DNA of 64,000 nucleotides from Spirochaetota bacterium (GTDB taxonomy: Bacteria > Spirochaetota > UBA4802 > JAFGDQ01): the NCBI GenBank assembly GCA_034190085.1, contig JAXHTS010000058.1, positions 42,170 through 106,169 on the forward strand, read 5' to 3'. Shown here one piece after another: positions 1-7,909 of this stretch (position 1 is the first letter of the stretch; each line of letters opens with the position of its first letter). Both the position numbers and the translations under genes were made by a program. The notes beneath the pieces were generated by a model, which worked only from the letters and a program-made list of their open reading frames with translations, did no database searches and was not told where the DNA came from.

Positions 1-495
1 AGTTCAATCAAAGGGAACATATACCCTGTGCCAGATATTAGGAATCCTTTTTTGGGAGTTCATTATACTAAAAATGTCAGTGGTGATGTTTATATTGGAC
101 CTACGGCCATTCCAGCCTTCGGAAGAGAAAATTATGGAATAGTGAAGGGTATAGACATTGAGGCCTTTGAAATATCACTTCGGGAGGCTTGTCTCTTTTT
201 TACGAATCCGAAGTTCAGGAAGATCGCCTTAATAGAACCAAAAAAGTATTACCCGCCATTTTTCTATCGCGATGCTCGAAGTCTTGTAAAGGGGATTGAG
301 CCAGAAGATATAGAATCAACGAAGAAGAGAGGTATAAGGCCTCAACTTGTTGACTGGAGCCAAAAAGAGCTTATTACGGATTTTATGGTATTAAAAGATG
401 GCAACAGCGTGCATATTTTGAATGCAATCTCTCCAGCATTCACAAGTTCCCTCGATTTTGCCAAGTTTGTAATAGAAGAGTATGTACAGAATTGA
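1..495 (+). CDS. FAD-dependent oxidase, L-2-hydroxyglutarate oxidase (LhgO) type, C-terminal part
   Basis: The reading frame is open from base 1, so the gene begins left of the window. The residues seen match the C-terminal half of LhgO/DAO-type FAD oxidases: a stretch PFLGVHYTKNVSGDVYIGP followed by a PAFGRENY segment (family pattern: Gly-Val-His, Gly-Pro-x-Ala, Phe-x-Arg-Glu), then GIRPQLVD, and LNAISPAFTSS near the end, which in the family contacts the flavin. Such enzymes oxidise L-2-hydroxyglutarate to 2-oxoglutarate and pass electrons to the quinone pool. The substrate is inferred from family resemblance only; another 2-hydroxyacid is possible. The N-terminal Rossmann part is outside the window. 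The next gene, glnA, is 227 bp away and probably has its own promoter. Confidence 0.7.
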   Translation, partial: SSIKGNIYPVPDIRNPFLGVHYTKNVSGDVYIGPTAIPAFGRENYGIVKGIDIEAFEISLREACLFFTNPKFRKIALIEPKKYYPPFFYRDARSLVKGIEPEDIESTKKRGIRPQLVDWSQKELITDFMVLKDGNSVHILNAISPAFTSSLDFAKFVIEEYVQN

Positions 496-722
496 TTATT
501 GATCATTATTGTAATTGCATTTACTTATTGTGAATATTTTTTCTCTGTATTATTTAAGCTTATCGATCTTGGTGGTCTGAAAGGGGTGAAGAATTGATAT
601 TATTTCTATAATGTAAAATTGTTAAGCAATATTGTTTTTTATTTTTGTATATGTTGACTCCTAACATGAAAATGAAATTATGTACATAAATAGTAATAAT
701 AGTATAACCCAGGAGTTACGAT

Positions 723-2138
723 ATGAGTAGTGTAGCTGAAGTACTTAGTATAATTAAGAAGGAAGATATAAAGGTAATCGATCTTAGATTTATGGATTTC
801 CCTGGCCTCTGGCAGCATTTTGCTATTCCAGCGCGGGAAGTAGATGAAGGTATGTTTGAGGATGGCCTTGGATTTGATGGTTCCAGTATAAGGGGTTGGC
901 AGGCAATAAATGAGTCGGATATGCTTGTCATGCCTGTTGCAGAATCTGCCTTTATTGATCCATTCCTCGAGCATAAAACCCTTGTGATGATATGCAACAT
1001 TGCAGACCCAGTCACAGGGGAGGATTACACTAGAGATCCTAGAAATATTGCTAAAAAGGCTGAAAACTATTTGACAGGTCAGGGTATTGGAGATGTCGCC
1101 TATTTTGGCCCTGAGGCTGAATTCTTTATATTCGATGATATCAGATTTGATCAGAACGAGCATGAAGGATATTATTTCATCGATTCAGTTGAAGGGAGAT
1201 GGAATACCGGTCGTGTAGAAAATCCGAATCTTGGTTATAAACCAAGATATAAGGAGGGATATTTCCCGGTACCTCCAACGGATAGTCTTCAGGATATTCG
1301 AAGCGAAATGATGCTCATATTAGAAAGTCTTGGCATTGAGATAGAGGCTCAGCATCATGAGGTTGCCACAGGCGGTCAGGGTGAGATCGATATGAGATTC
1401 TCGCCACTTGTGGAGATGGGCGATAAACTACTGAAATATAAGTATGTTATCAAAAATGTGGCAAGAAAATATAATATGACTGTCACATTTATGCCTAAAC
1501 CACTCTTTAATGATAATGGAACCGGAATGCATACACATATGTCGATCTGGAAGGATGGCAAGAATTTATTCGCTGGGAACGGATATGCAGGGATGTCAGA
1601 AGTTGCGATGTATGCCATAGGCGGCATATTAAAGCATGCTCCAGCATTGCTAGCATTTACTAATCCCACGACCAATAGCTATAAAAGGCTTGTGCCAGGT
1701 TTTGAGGCGCCTGTAAAGCTGGCATACTCCAGCAGAAACAGAAGCGCTGCTGTGAGGATACCTATGTATTCACAATCAGAGAAGGCAAAGCGATTTGAGT
1801 TCAGGTGCCCTGACCCAAGTTGTAATCCATATCTTGCATTTTCAGCAATGCTGATGGCTTCTATTGACGGCATTCTGAATAAGATTGAACCAGGATCGCC
1901 TTTAGATAAGAACATTTATGATATGCCTCCTGAAGAATTGGCAGAGGTGCCAACTACTCCCGGATCTTTAAGAGAATCATTGGCAGCACTTGAGAATGAT
2001 CATGAATTTCTTTTAAAGGGGGATGTTTTTACAAGAGATGTAATAGAGACCTGGATCTCATATAAAATGGAGAATGAAGTACAGGCGCTTGATCTTCGTC
2101 CTCATCCATGGGAATTTGCGATGTATTACGATATCTAA
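723..2138 (+). CDS. glnA: Type I glutamine synthetase
   Basis: Makes glutamine from glutamate, ammonia and ATP in the cytoplasm. The 471 residues are the normal length of a GSI-beta subunit. The beta-grasp start ([16 protein letters not shown]), the catalytic segment [11 protein letters not shown], the [17 protein letters not shown] segment with ammonia-site His, and [11 protein letters not shown] are all present. Near the C terminus [10 protein letters not shown] carries the Tyr that GlnE adenylylates in this class. This fits the adenylyltransferase gene directly downstream. An AGGAG ribosome-binding site lies 7 bases before the ATG. A hairpin with a T run follows the stop, so glnA may be made mostly as a single-gene transcript. 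Confidence 0.97.
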   Translation: MSSVAEVLSIIKKEDIKVIDLRFMDFPGLWQHFAIPAREVDEGMFEDGLGFDGSSIRGWQAINESDMLVMPVAESAFIDPFLEHKTLVMICNIADPVTGEDYTRDPRNIAKKAENYLTGQGIGDVAYFGPEAEFFIFDDIRFDQNEHEGYYFIDSVEGRWNTGRVENPNLGYKPRYKEGYFPVPPTDSLQDIRSEMMLILESLGIEIEAQHHEVATGGQGEIDMRFSPLVEMGDKLLKYKYVIKNVARKYNMTVTFMPKPLFNDNGTGMHTHMSIWKDGKNLFAGNGYAGMSEVAMYAIGGILKHAPALLAFTNPTTNSYKRLVPGFEAPVKLAYSSRNRSAAVRIPMYSQSEKAKRFEFRCPDPSCNPYLAFSAMLMASIDGILNKIEPGSPLDKNIYDMPPEELAEVPTTPGSLRESLAALENDHEFLLKGDVFTRDVIETWISYKMENEVQALDLRPHPWEFAMYYDI

Positions 2139-2167
2139 TATTTGGATAAATCTGATATGACTAATAG

Positions 2168-2210
2168 GGGGCATTATTATGAGTCGTGTTGACTTTAAAG
2201 CCCCTTTTTT
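2168..2210 (+). terminator. Likely rho-independent terminator after glnA
   Basis: GGGGC at 2168-2172 can pair with GCCCC at 2200-2204, directly followed by six T. The stem is short and the loop is 27 bases, so this may be a weak or partial terminator between glnA and glnE. Confidence 0.45.
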
Positions 2211-2234
2211 GTTTTACTTGATTTTAATAGTAAA

Positions 2235-5200
2235 TTGAGTGAAATAATCATTATGAAAAGAATAATTACTTATGAAACAATTAAATCCGCATGTCCGGAT
2301 ATTGATGACAATATAATAAATGATCACCTGGCAAGGCTCGAAAGCGATTATTTTTATTATTTTTCAAGGAATAATATATTTGATCACCTTAGGGCAGTAT
2401 CTGAACTCTCTTATAAAAATCCTGTAAAGGTAATAACCAATTTATCATCTGATGAATGTATAACATGTACAGTGATAGCTAGAGATTATCCTGCTGTATT
2501 TTCGCTTATTACTGGTATACTCTCAAGTTTGGATTATAGGATTATTTCTGGTAAAATATTTACCTACAAAAAGGATTCTGTTTCTCCCCACACTCCAAAA
2601 CCAGGATTTAAGAAAAATCCTTCAGCAGCCCTTAAAAAGACTACTAATAAAAGAATTATTATTGATCACTTTTATGGCAGACTCTCTACAGGGATTTTTT
2701 CTCATATCTGGGTCAATGAGTTGACCGACTGTCTCAATTCAGTCTTTAAATTGATTGAAAAGGATGATAGCGGGTTATCTGCTGCAAGGAGGAGTGTAAA
2801 TGAACTGGCAGCCAGAAAGCTGGAAAATATTACAGAATGCCAATCGATATTATACCCAGTAAAAATTGAAATAGATAACAAAAATGAATTTTACACAGAG
2901 ATGAGGGTCGTCTCTGAGGATACCCCCTTTTTCCTCTATGCATTATCAACAGCACTCAGCATGCAGAATGTCCAGATTGAGCATGTTAATATAGATACAA
3001 TCCAGATGCAGGTTATTGATGAGTTCAGAATTGTAAATTCCTTGGGCAGCAAGATAGAAAACGAAGATACAATCAATAGAATTAAATTATCCGTATTGCT
3101 GACAAAACAATTTACCTCTTTTATAGGGACTGCCCCGGATCCCTATGTGGCCCTATCACGTTTTGAGTATCTTACAAGTGAGATATTGTCCCTTCCTGAG
3201 AAGAGCAACTGGCTGGAGATACTTTCAAATCCACATTTGATGAAAGATCTTGCAAGACTCTTAGGCGCAAGCGATTTTCTATGGGAGGATTTTATTCGAC
3301 TTCAATATGAGACCATCCTTCCGCTTTTAGAAGCTAAAGGTGAGAAAAAAGGATTTACAGAAACCGCTTCATCCATTTCGGATAGATTGTCCAAGGCCAT
3401 GAAGGGGGTTGAGGATAGGGGGGAACAACGGAGGATACTGAATGAATTCAAGGATATAGAAATTTTTCATATTGATCTTGATCATATACTCAACCCTGAA
3501 ACAGACTTTCGTATCCTTTCCGAACGTTTAACTATGCTTGCGGAAGTTGTTATTGATACTGTGGCAGGATATTCATATAAGCATCTAAGTGATATCTATG
3601 GATACCCAACAACTGTAGCAGGTTTGTATGATAAATTTTGTATATTTGGATTGGGGAAATTCGGGGGCGCAGCATTGGGCTATGCCTCAGATATTGAAAT
3701 TCTTCTTGTCTATAGCGACAATGGCCAAACTGATGGAACAGATTCAATAAAGAATTCGGATTTTTTTAATCGCCTTGTTAAAGAGATAATCGGTTTTATT
3801 AAAGCAAAAAAAGAGGGAATTTTTCGTCTCGATTTACGTCTTCGTCCCTATGGGATTGACGGGCCTCTCGCGTGTAGTCTAGATTCTTTCTGCAAATACT
3901 ATGGAGCTGGAGGAGACGCTCATTCTTATGAGAGATTAGCGCTGGTGCGCATGCGTCCTGTGGGGGGTGACGTTGACTTTGGAGAGCAGCTTATTCGTTT
4001 AAGAAATGAATTTATTTATTCAACAAATAGTATTGATATAAAGGAGCTTCATAATCTCAGGCGTAAGCAATTTATAGAGAAGACGCAGGAGGGAAGAATA
4101 AACGCAAAATACTCACCTGGCGCGTTAGTGGATATTGAATATACTGTACAGATTTTGCAGATAATGTTCGGCAGAGAGAATTTATCTCTGAGGACGCCGC
4201 GCATTCATGATGCCTTGAATGCTTTAGCCGAGCATGGAATCCTGGAATGGGTTGAGGTGGTCGATGTTATCGGAGCATACGATTTTTTCAGAGAGTTAAT
4301 AAATGGTCTCAGGATGCTCAGGGGTTCCGTAGAAGATCTCTTTCTACCTTCAATTGATTCAATCGAATATGGCCATCTCGCTCGGCGTATGGGGTATAAA
4401 GTTGAAGGAGACCTGAGCCAGGTAAAGCAGCTTCATATAGAATTTGAAACCAGATCTGCCATGGTTCGAACATTTATTGAACGACATTTCGGTGGGACTA
4501 TACTTCTTGGAGACGATGTGCGAAATATTGCAGATTTGATATTGTCGAAGGATCTTTCTGATTCGATATCCAGAAAAATCTTATCAGATTATGGTTTTAA
4601 AAATCCTGAAAGGGCGATTGTCAATCTTAAGAATCTAGCTAGTGGCAACAAACAGGAACTTTTTGTAAGGATTGCTGTTCTGGCTACAGATATACTGCTG
4701 CATAAACCTGATCCTGATATGGCACTGAACAATTGGGAACGTTTTATAGATGTAATATCTGATCCGGTCAGGCATTTTCAGGAAATGTTGTCTCAACCTA
4801 AGAAATTGGATATCCTTTTAAGCATATTTTCAACGAGTCAATATCTGTCAGATACCCTCATAAAAAATCCTGATTTTCTTGAATGGCTTATCCTACCAAA
4901 AAATCTATACAAATCATTAAATAAAACAGAGATTGAAGATGAATTAAAAAAGCTTTACCAGTCCTCTGAGTCACATGGAGACTGGCTGAATAGTATTCGT
5001 CTAATAAAGAAGAGGGAAATCCTGAGGATAGGAACAAGGGATATATGCCTGAATATGCCGCTTCCAGATATAACAGAGGACCTTTCTGTTCTGGCAGAGG
5101 CTTTTATTGATGTGGTTTCCGGAATTAACCTATCTTTATTGAATACTGAGGATGCATCTGTTCACTGGGATAATATTTTAAATAATTTTTCGATCATGGC

Positions 5201-6077
5201 ATTTGGAAAACTCGGTGGTAATGAGCTCAATTATAGTTCTGATATTGATATAATGCTTATCTATGATGCAGGTGACAATTCTACGGGTATGCAGTCTGAT
5301 GAAGCTTTTTATGGAAATATATACTCAACGATTATAGAAAAATTATTATCTGATTTATCCTCACATACAGAGGAGGGGCATGCCTACAGGGTTGACCTGA
5401 GATTAAGACCTTATGGTAGTTCAGGGGCTCTGGCATATTCTATAGAAAATCTTGTTGATTATTATAACAACATAGCGGATCTTTGGGAGATTCAGGCGCT
5501 GCTTAAACTGCGCCCGGTGGCCGGGAATCTCCCAGTGGGATATAAATTTATTGATAAAGTCAAAGAGATTTATAATAACAGGATTACCCATAAAAGCGTG
5601 ATCGAATCAATCAGGAGGCTTCGTTCATTAGCGGTTAAGGAAAATTCATCAAGAATTCTATCAGGAATTGATATAAAAAACGGTATAGGTGGCATACGGG
5701 ATATCGAATTCCTGGTTCAGGGTCTTCAGCTAATCAATCTTCCATCCAATTCAGGGTTGTTAGAGGCAAATACCCTCAAAGCATTGACTGTTCTTAAAAA
5801 AATCAATATTTTAAATCAGGATGTTGTTAAAAGTCTAAGGGAGGAATATATTTTTTTGAGAAAGGTTGAGCATTATCTGCAGTTGTATGAAGACAGGCAG
5901 GTTCATTCATTGCCTGCTGATCCAGTAAAATTGGAGGCTTTGGCAAAAAGTATGCTTGGTATTGATGCAAAAGCCCCTCAATTTATGAGTAAACTAAAGG
6001 ATTATCAGCATAGAATTAGAGAGGCATACGACAGATATTTAATTCCGCATAACGATAACGAGGTTTCCCATCAATAG
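2235..6077 (+). CDS. glnE: Glutamine synthetase adenylyltransferase with N-terminal tandem ACT domains
   Basis: GlnE adds and removes AMP on glutamine synthetase. The C-terminal two thirds has the two-lobed GlnE plan: a first nucleotidyltransferase domain (FGLGKFGGAALGYASDIE, about residues 470-487, with LDLRLRPYG after it) and a second (MAFGKLGGNELNYSSDID, about 987-1004, with VDLRLRPYG). The protein has 1280 residues against about 950 usually. The extra N-terminal part (about 60-270) looks like the two ACT domains at the end of GlnD: a first unit ending in IIIDHFYGR and a second with YPVKIEIDN, SEDTPFFLYALSTALS and QVIDEFRI. ACT domains bind glutamine in GlnD, so direct glutamine sensing is inferred. 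The first catalytic pair is Asp-x-Glu rather than Asp-x-Asp. The start is TTG; an ATG at 2253 is equally possible, and neither has a clear ribosome-binding site. Downstream of glnA, as expected. Confidence 0.9.
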   Translation: MSEIIIMKRIITYETIKSACPDIDDNIINDHLARLESDYFYYFSRNNIFDHLRAVSELSYKNPVKVITNLSSDECITCTVIARDYPAVFSLITGILSSLDYRIISGKIFTYKKDSVSPHTPKPGFKKNPSAALKKTTNKRIIIDHFYGRLSTGIFSHIWVNELTDCLNSVFKLIEKDDSGLSAARRSVNELAARKLENITECQSILYPVKIEIDNKNEFYTEMRVVSEDTPFFLYALSTALSMQNVQIEHVNIDTIQMQVIDEFRIVNSLGSKIENEDTINRIKLSVLLTKQFTSFIGTAPDPYVALSRFEYLTSEILSLPEKSNWLEILSNPHLMKDLARLLGASDFLWEDFIRLQYETILPLLEAKGEKKGFTETASSISDRLSKAMKGVEDRGEQRRILNEFKDIEIFHIDLDHILNPETDFRILSERLTMLAEVVIDTVAGYSYKHLSDIYGYPTTVAGLYDKFCIFGLGKFGGAALGYASDIEILLVYSDNGQTDGTDSIKNSDFFNRLVKEIIGFIKAKKEGIFRLDLRLRPYGIDGPLACSLDSFCKYYGAGGDAHSYERLALVRMRPVGGDVDFGEQLIRLRNEFIYSTNSIDIKELHNLRRKQFIEKTQEGRINAKYSPGALVDIEYTVQILQIMFGRENLSLRTPRIHDALNALAEHGILEWVEVVDVIGAYDFFRELINGLRMLRGSVEDLFLPSIDSIEYGHLARRMGYKVEGDLSQVKQLHIEFETRSAMVRTFIERHFGGTILLGDDVRNIADLILSKDLSDSISRKILSDYGFKNPERAIVNLKNLASGNKQELFVRIAVLATDILLHKPDPDMALNNWERFIDVISDPVRHFQEMLSQPKKLDILLSIFSTSQYLSDTLIKNPDFLEWLILPKNLYKSLNKTEIEDELKKLYQSSESHGDWLNSIRLIKKREILRIGTRDICLNMPLPDITEDLSVLAEAFIDVVSGINLSLLNTEDASVHWDNILNNFSIMAFGKLGGNELNYSSDIDIMLIYDAGDNSTGMQSDEAFYGNIYSTIIEKLLSDLSSHTEEGHAYRVDLRLRPYGSSGALAYSIENLVDYYNNIADLWEIQALLKLRPVAGNLPVGYKFIDKVKEIYNNRITHKSVIESIRRLRSLAVKENSSRILSGIDIKNGIGGIRDIEFLVQGLQLINLPSNSGLLEANTLKALTVLKKINILNQDVVKSLREEYIFLRKVEHYLQLYEDRQVHSLPADPVKLEALAKSMLGIDAKAPQFMSKLKDYQHRIREAYDRYLIPHNDNEVSHQ

Positions 6078-6116
6078 ATGATGATGCTGGCTGTCCATAT
6101 TTGTGAATTTTTGCTG

Positions 6117-7892
6117 TTAACTGAGCTTTTCCCTTAATATCTCATTTGCCATCCCTGGATTGGCCTTCCCATTAGTGGCTTTCATCACCTCCCCAACAAA
6201 GAAGCCCATTATTTTGGTCTTACCGCTTCTATACAAATCAACCTGGGATGGATTCTTCTCAAGAATCTCATCAACTATCTTCTCAATAGCATCTGGATCA
6301 ATGATCTGTTTAATCCCTTCCTGGTCAATAATCTCAATCAATCCCTTATTCGTGGCAAAGGCCCTTTTTATCACGTCCTTGCCAATCTTGCCGCTTATTT
6401 CTCCGCTATTAATCTTCTTGAGAAACTCTGATAAATCTGCTGGTTGAATATGCATATTCTGAATATCGTTATCAATGTAGGATAATATCTCACTAAAAAA
6501 CCAGTTTGCCAGTATTCTGGGCTTATCATAGATCTTCAGTACCTCCTCAAAGAAATCAGCATAGTCCGGATTGATCATGAATAAACGGGCCTCGTCATTG
6601 TTAAAGCCGTATTCCTCTTTGTATGTCTTCTTCCTTTCCAGAGGCAAAAGGGGTAATCTATCTTTAAGGCCATTGATCCATTCATCAGTTAATTCAAGGG
6701 GCAACAGATCAGGATCGGGGAAATATCTATAATCATGGGATTCCTCTTTACTTCTCATCAGATATGTCTTCTGAGCGCTATCATCCCATAATCTTGTTTC
6801 CTGTTCAATAGGAATGCCTGCTTTTTTCATCTTCCTCTGGCGGTCAATCTCATAATCCAGGGCTTTTTCAATTGCCTTAAAGGAGTTCATATTCTTAATT
6901 TCAGTTTTAACCCCCAGTTCAGCGCTTCCCACAGGTCTTATAGACACATTGGCATCACAGCGCAGGCTGCCCTCTTCCATATTGCCGTCGCATATGCCCA
7001 GGGAAACCAGTATGGCCCGTATCATCATAACATACTCCCTGGCCTCCTTTGGACTTGATATATCCGGCTCAGTGACAATTTCGAGAAGAGGAACGCTGCA
7101 TCTGTTAAAGTCTATAGCGCTCGCCTTTGATCCCCAGATGCCTGGCGCTCCCACATGAACCATCTTTCCAGCGTCCTCTTCCATGTGGATGCGGTTTAAT
7201 CTGATCCTTTTAACAGGCCCATCGACCTCCACATCAACATATCCGCCGCTGCAGATAGGCTCCTCAAATTGGGAAATCTGGTAACCCTTGGGCAAATCAG
7301 GATAAAAATAATTTTTCCTGGCAAAGATGGAGCGATTATTTACTGTTGATTTTGCAGCCAGCCCGGCAAGTATTGCCATATTAACAGCCTCTTTATTTAG
7401 AACAGGCAATACACCGGGGTGTCCGGAGCATACAGGACAGGTATTGCTGTTTGATTCCCTGCCGAATTCAGTAGAGCATTTACAGAACAATTTTGTCTTC
7501 GTATTCAACTGGGCATGCACCTCTAATCCAATTACCGCCTCATACTCAATGCCCTTCTCTGTAATTACATTCCGTTCCAGGGACTTTTCATCAATTCCTG
7601 TCCTCCCTTTTTGGGGAGGGGCAATATAATTTGTACCAAGAACGGATGGACCATTTTTAATGAGCATATCCAGATCAGCCCATGTCTCAGATTCATCCTC
7701 TCGCAGATAGGGATCTTTGTAAACAGCATGACTGACCGGTTTCATGTCCTGGCAGGGGGCATTATTGATTACCCTGGCATATTCCAAAAAATCCTCTAAC
7801 TCCTTTTCGAGCTGACCCTTTTCTTCTTCGCTTACATCAAAAGTTGCAAGTCCAATCAGTTTCTCAATATTTATTGTTCCTTTTTCTTTCAT
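6117..7892 (-). CDS. gatCB: GatC-GatB fusion, Asp-tRNA(Asn)/Glu-tRNA(Gln) amidotransferase
   Basis: GatCAB converts Asp-tRNA(Asn) or Glu-tRNA(Gln) to the amide form. Residues 1 to about 95 are a complete GatC: the N-terminal IEKLIGLATFDVSEEE helix, the VSHAVYKDPYLREDE segment and the short C-terminal tail NYIAPPQKGR. After a linker of about 20 residues, GatB begins at YEAVIGLEVHAQLNTKTKLF (about 117) and runs to 591. The GatB zinc-site cysteines (FCKCS, then CPVC) are intact, as are the kinase-like core and the YqeY-like tail (DLYRSGKTKIMGFFVGEVMK). In most bacteria GatC is a separate protein of about 95 residues. The upstream gatA-aspS ends 17 bp before this start on the same strand, so the two are one operon. 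I see no frameshift or stop between the two parts. Confidence 0.95.
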   Translation of the reverse strand: MKEKGTINIEKLIGLATFDVSEEEKGQLEKELEDFLEYARVINNAPCQDMKPVSHAVYKDPYLREDESETWADLDMLIKNGPSVLGTNYIAPPQKGRTGIDEKSLERNVITEKGIEYEAVIGLEVHAQLNTKTKLFCKCSTEFGRESNSNTCPVCSGHPGVLPVLNKEAVNMAILAGLAAKSTVNNRSIFARKNYFYPDLPKGYQISQFEEPICSGGYVDVEVDGPVKRIRLNRIHMEEDAGKMVHVGAPGIWGSKASAIDFNRCSVPLLEIVTEPDISSPKEAREYVMMIRAILVSLGICDGNMEEGSLRCDANVSIRPVGSAELGVKTEIKNMNSFKAIEKALDYEIDRQRKMKKAGIPIEQETRLWDDSAQKTYLMRSKEESHDYRYFPDPDLLPLELTDEWINGLKDRLPLLPLERKKTYKEEYGFNNDEARLFMINPDYADFFEEVLKIYDKPRILANWFFSEILSYIDNDIQNMHIQPADLSEFLKKINSGEISGKIGKDVIKRAFATNKGLIEIIDQEGIKQIIDPDAIEKIVDEILEKNPSQVDLYRSGKTKIMGFFVGEVMKATNGKANPGMANEILREKLS

Positions 7893-7909
7893 TATTAACT
7901 TCCATCTAT

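Noticed and set aside
678..1163. Long minus-strand frame over the start of glnA
   Set aside because: It is the antisense shadow of a certain gene, with no family resemblance.
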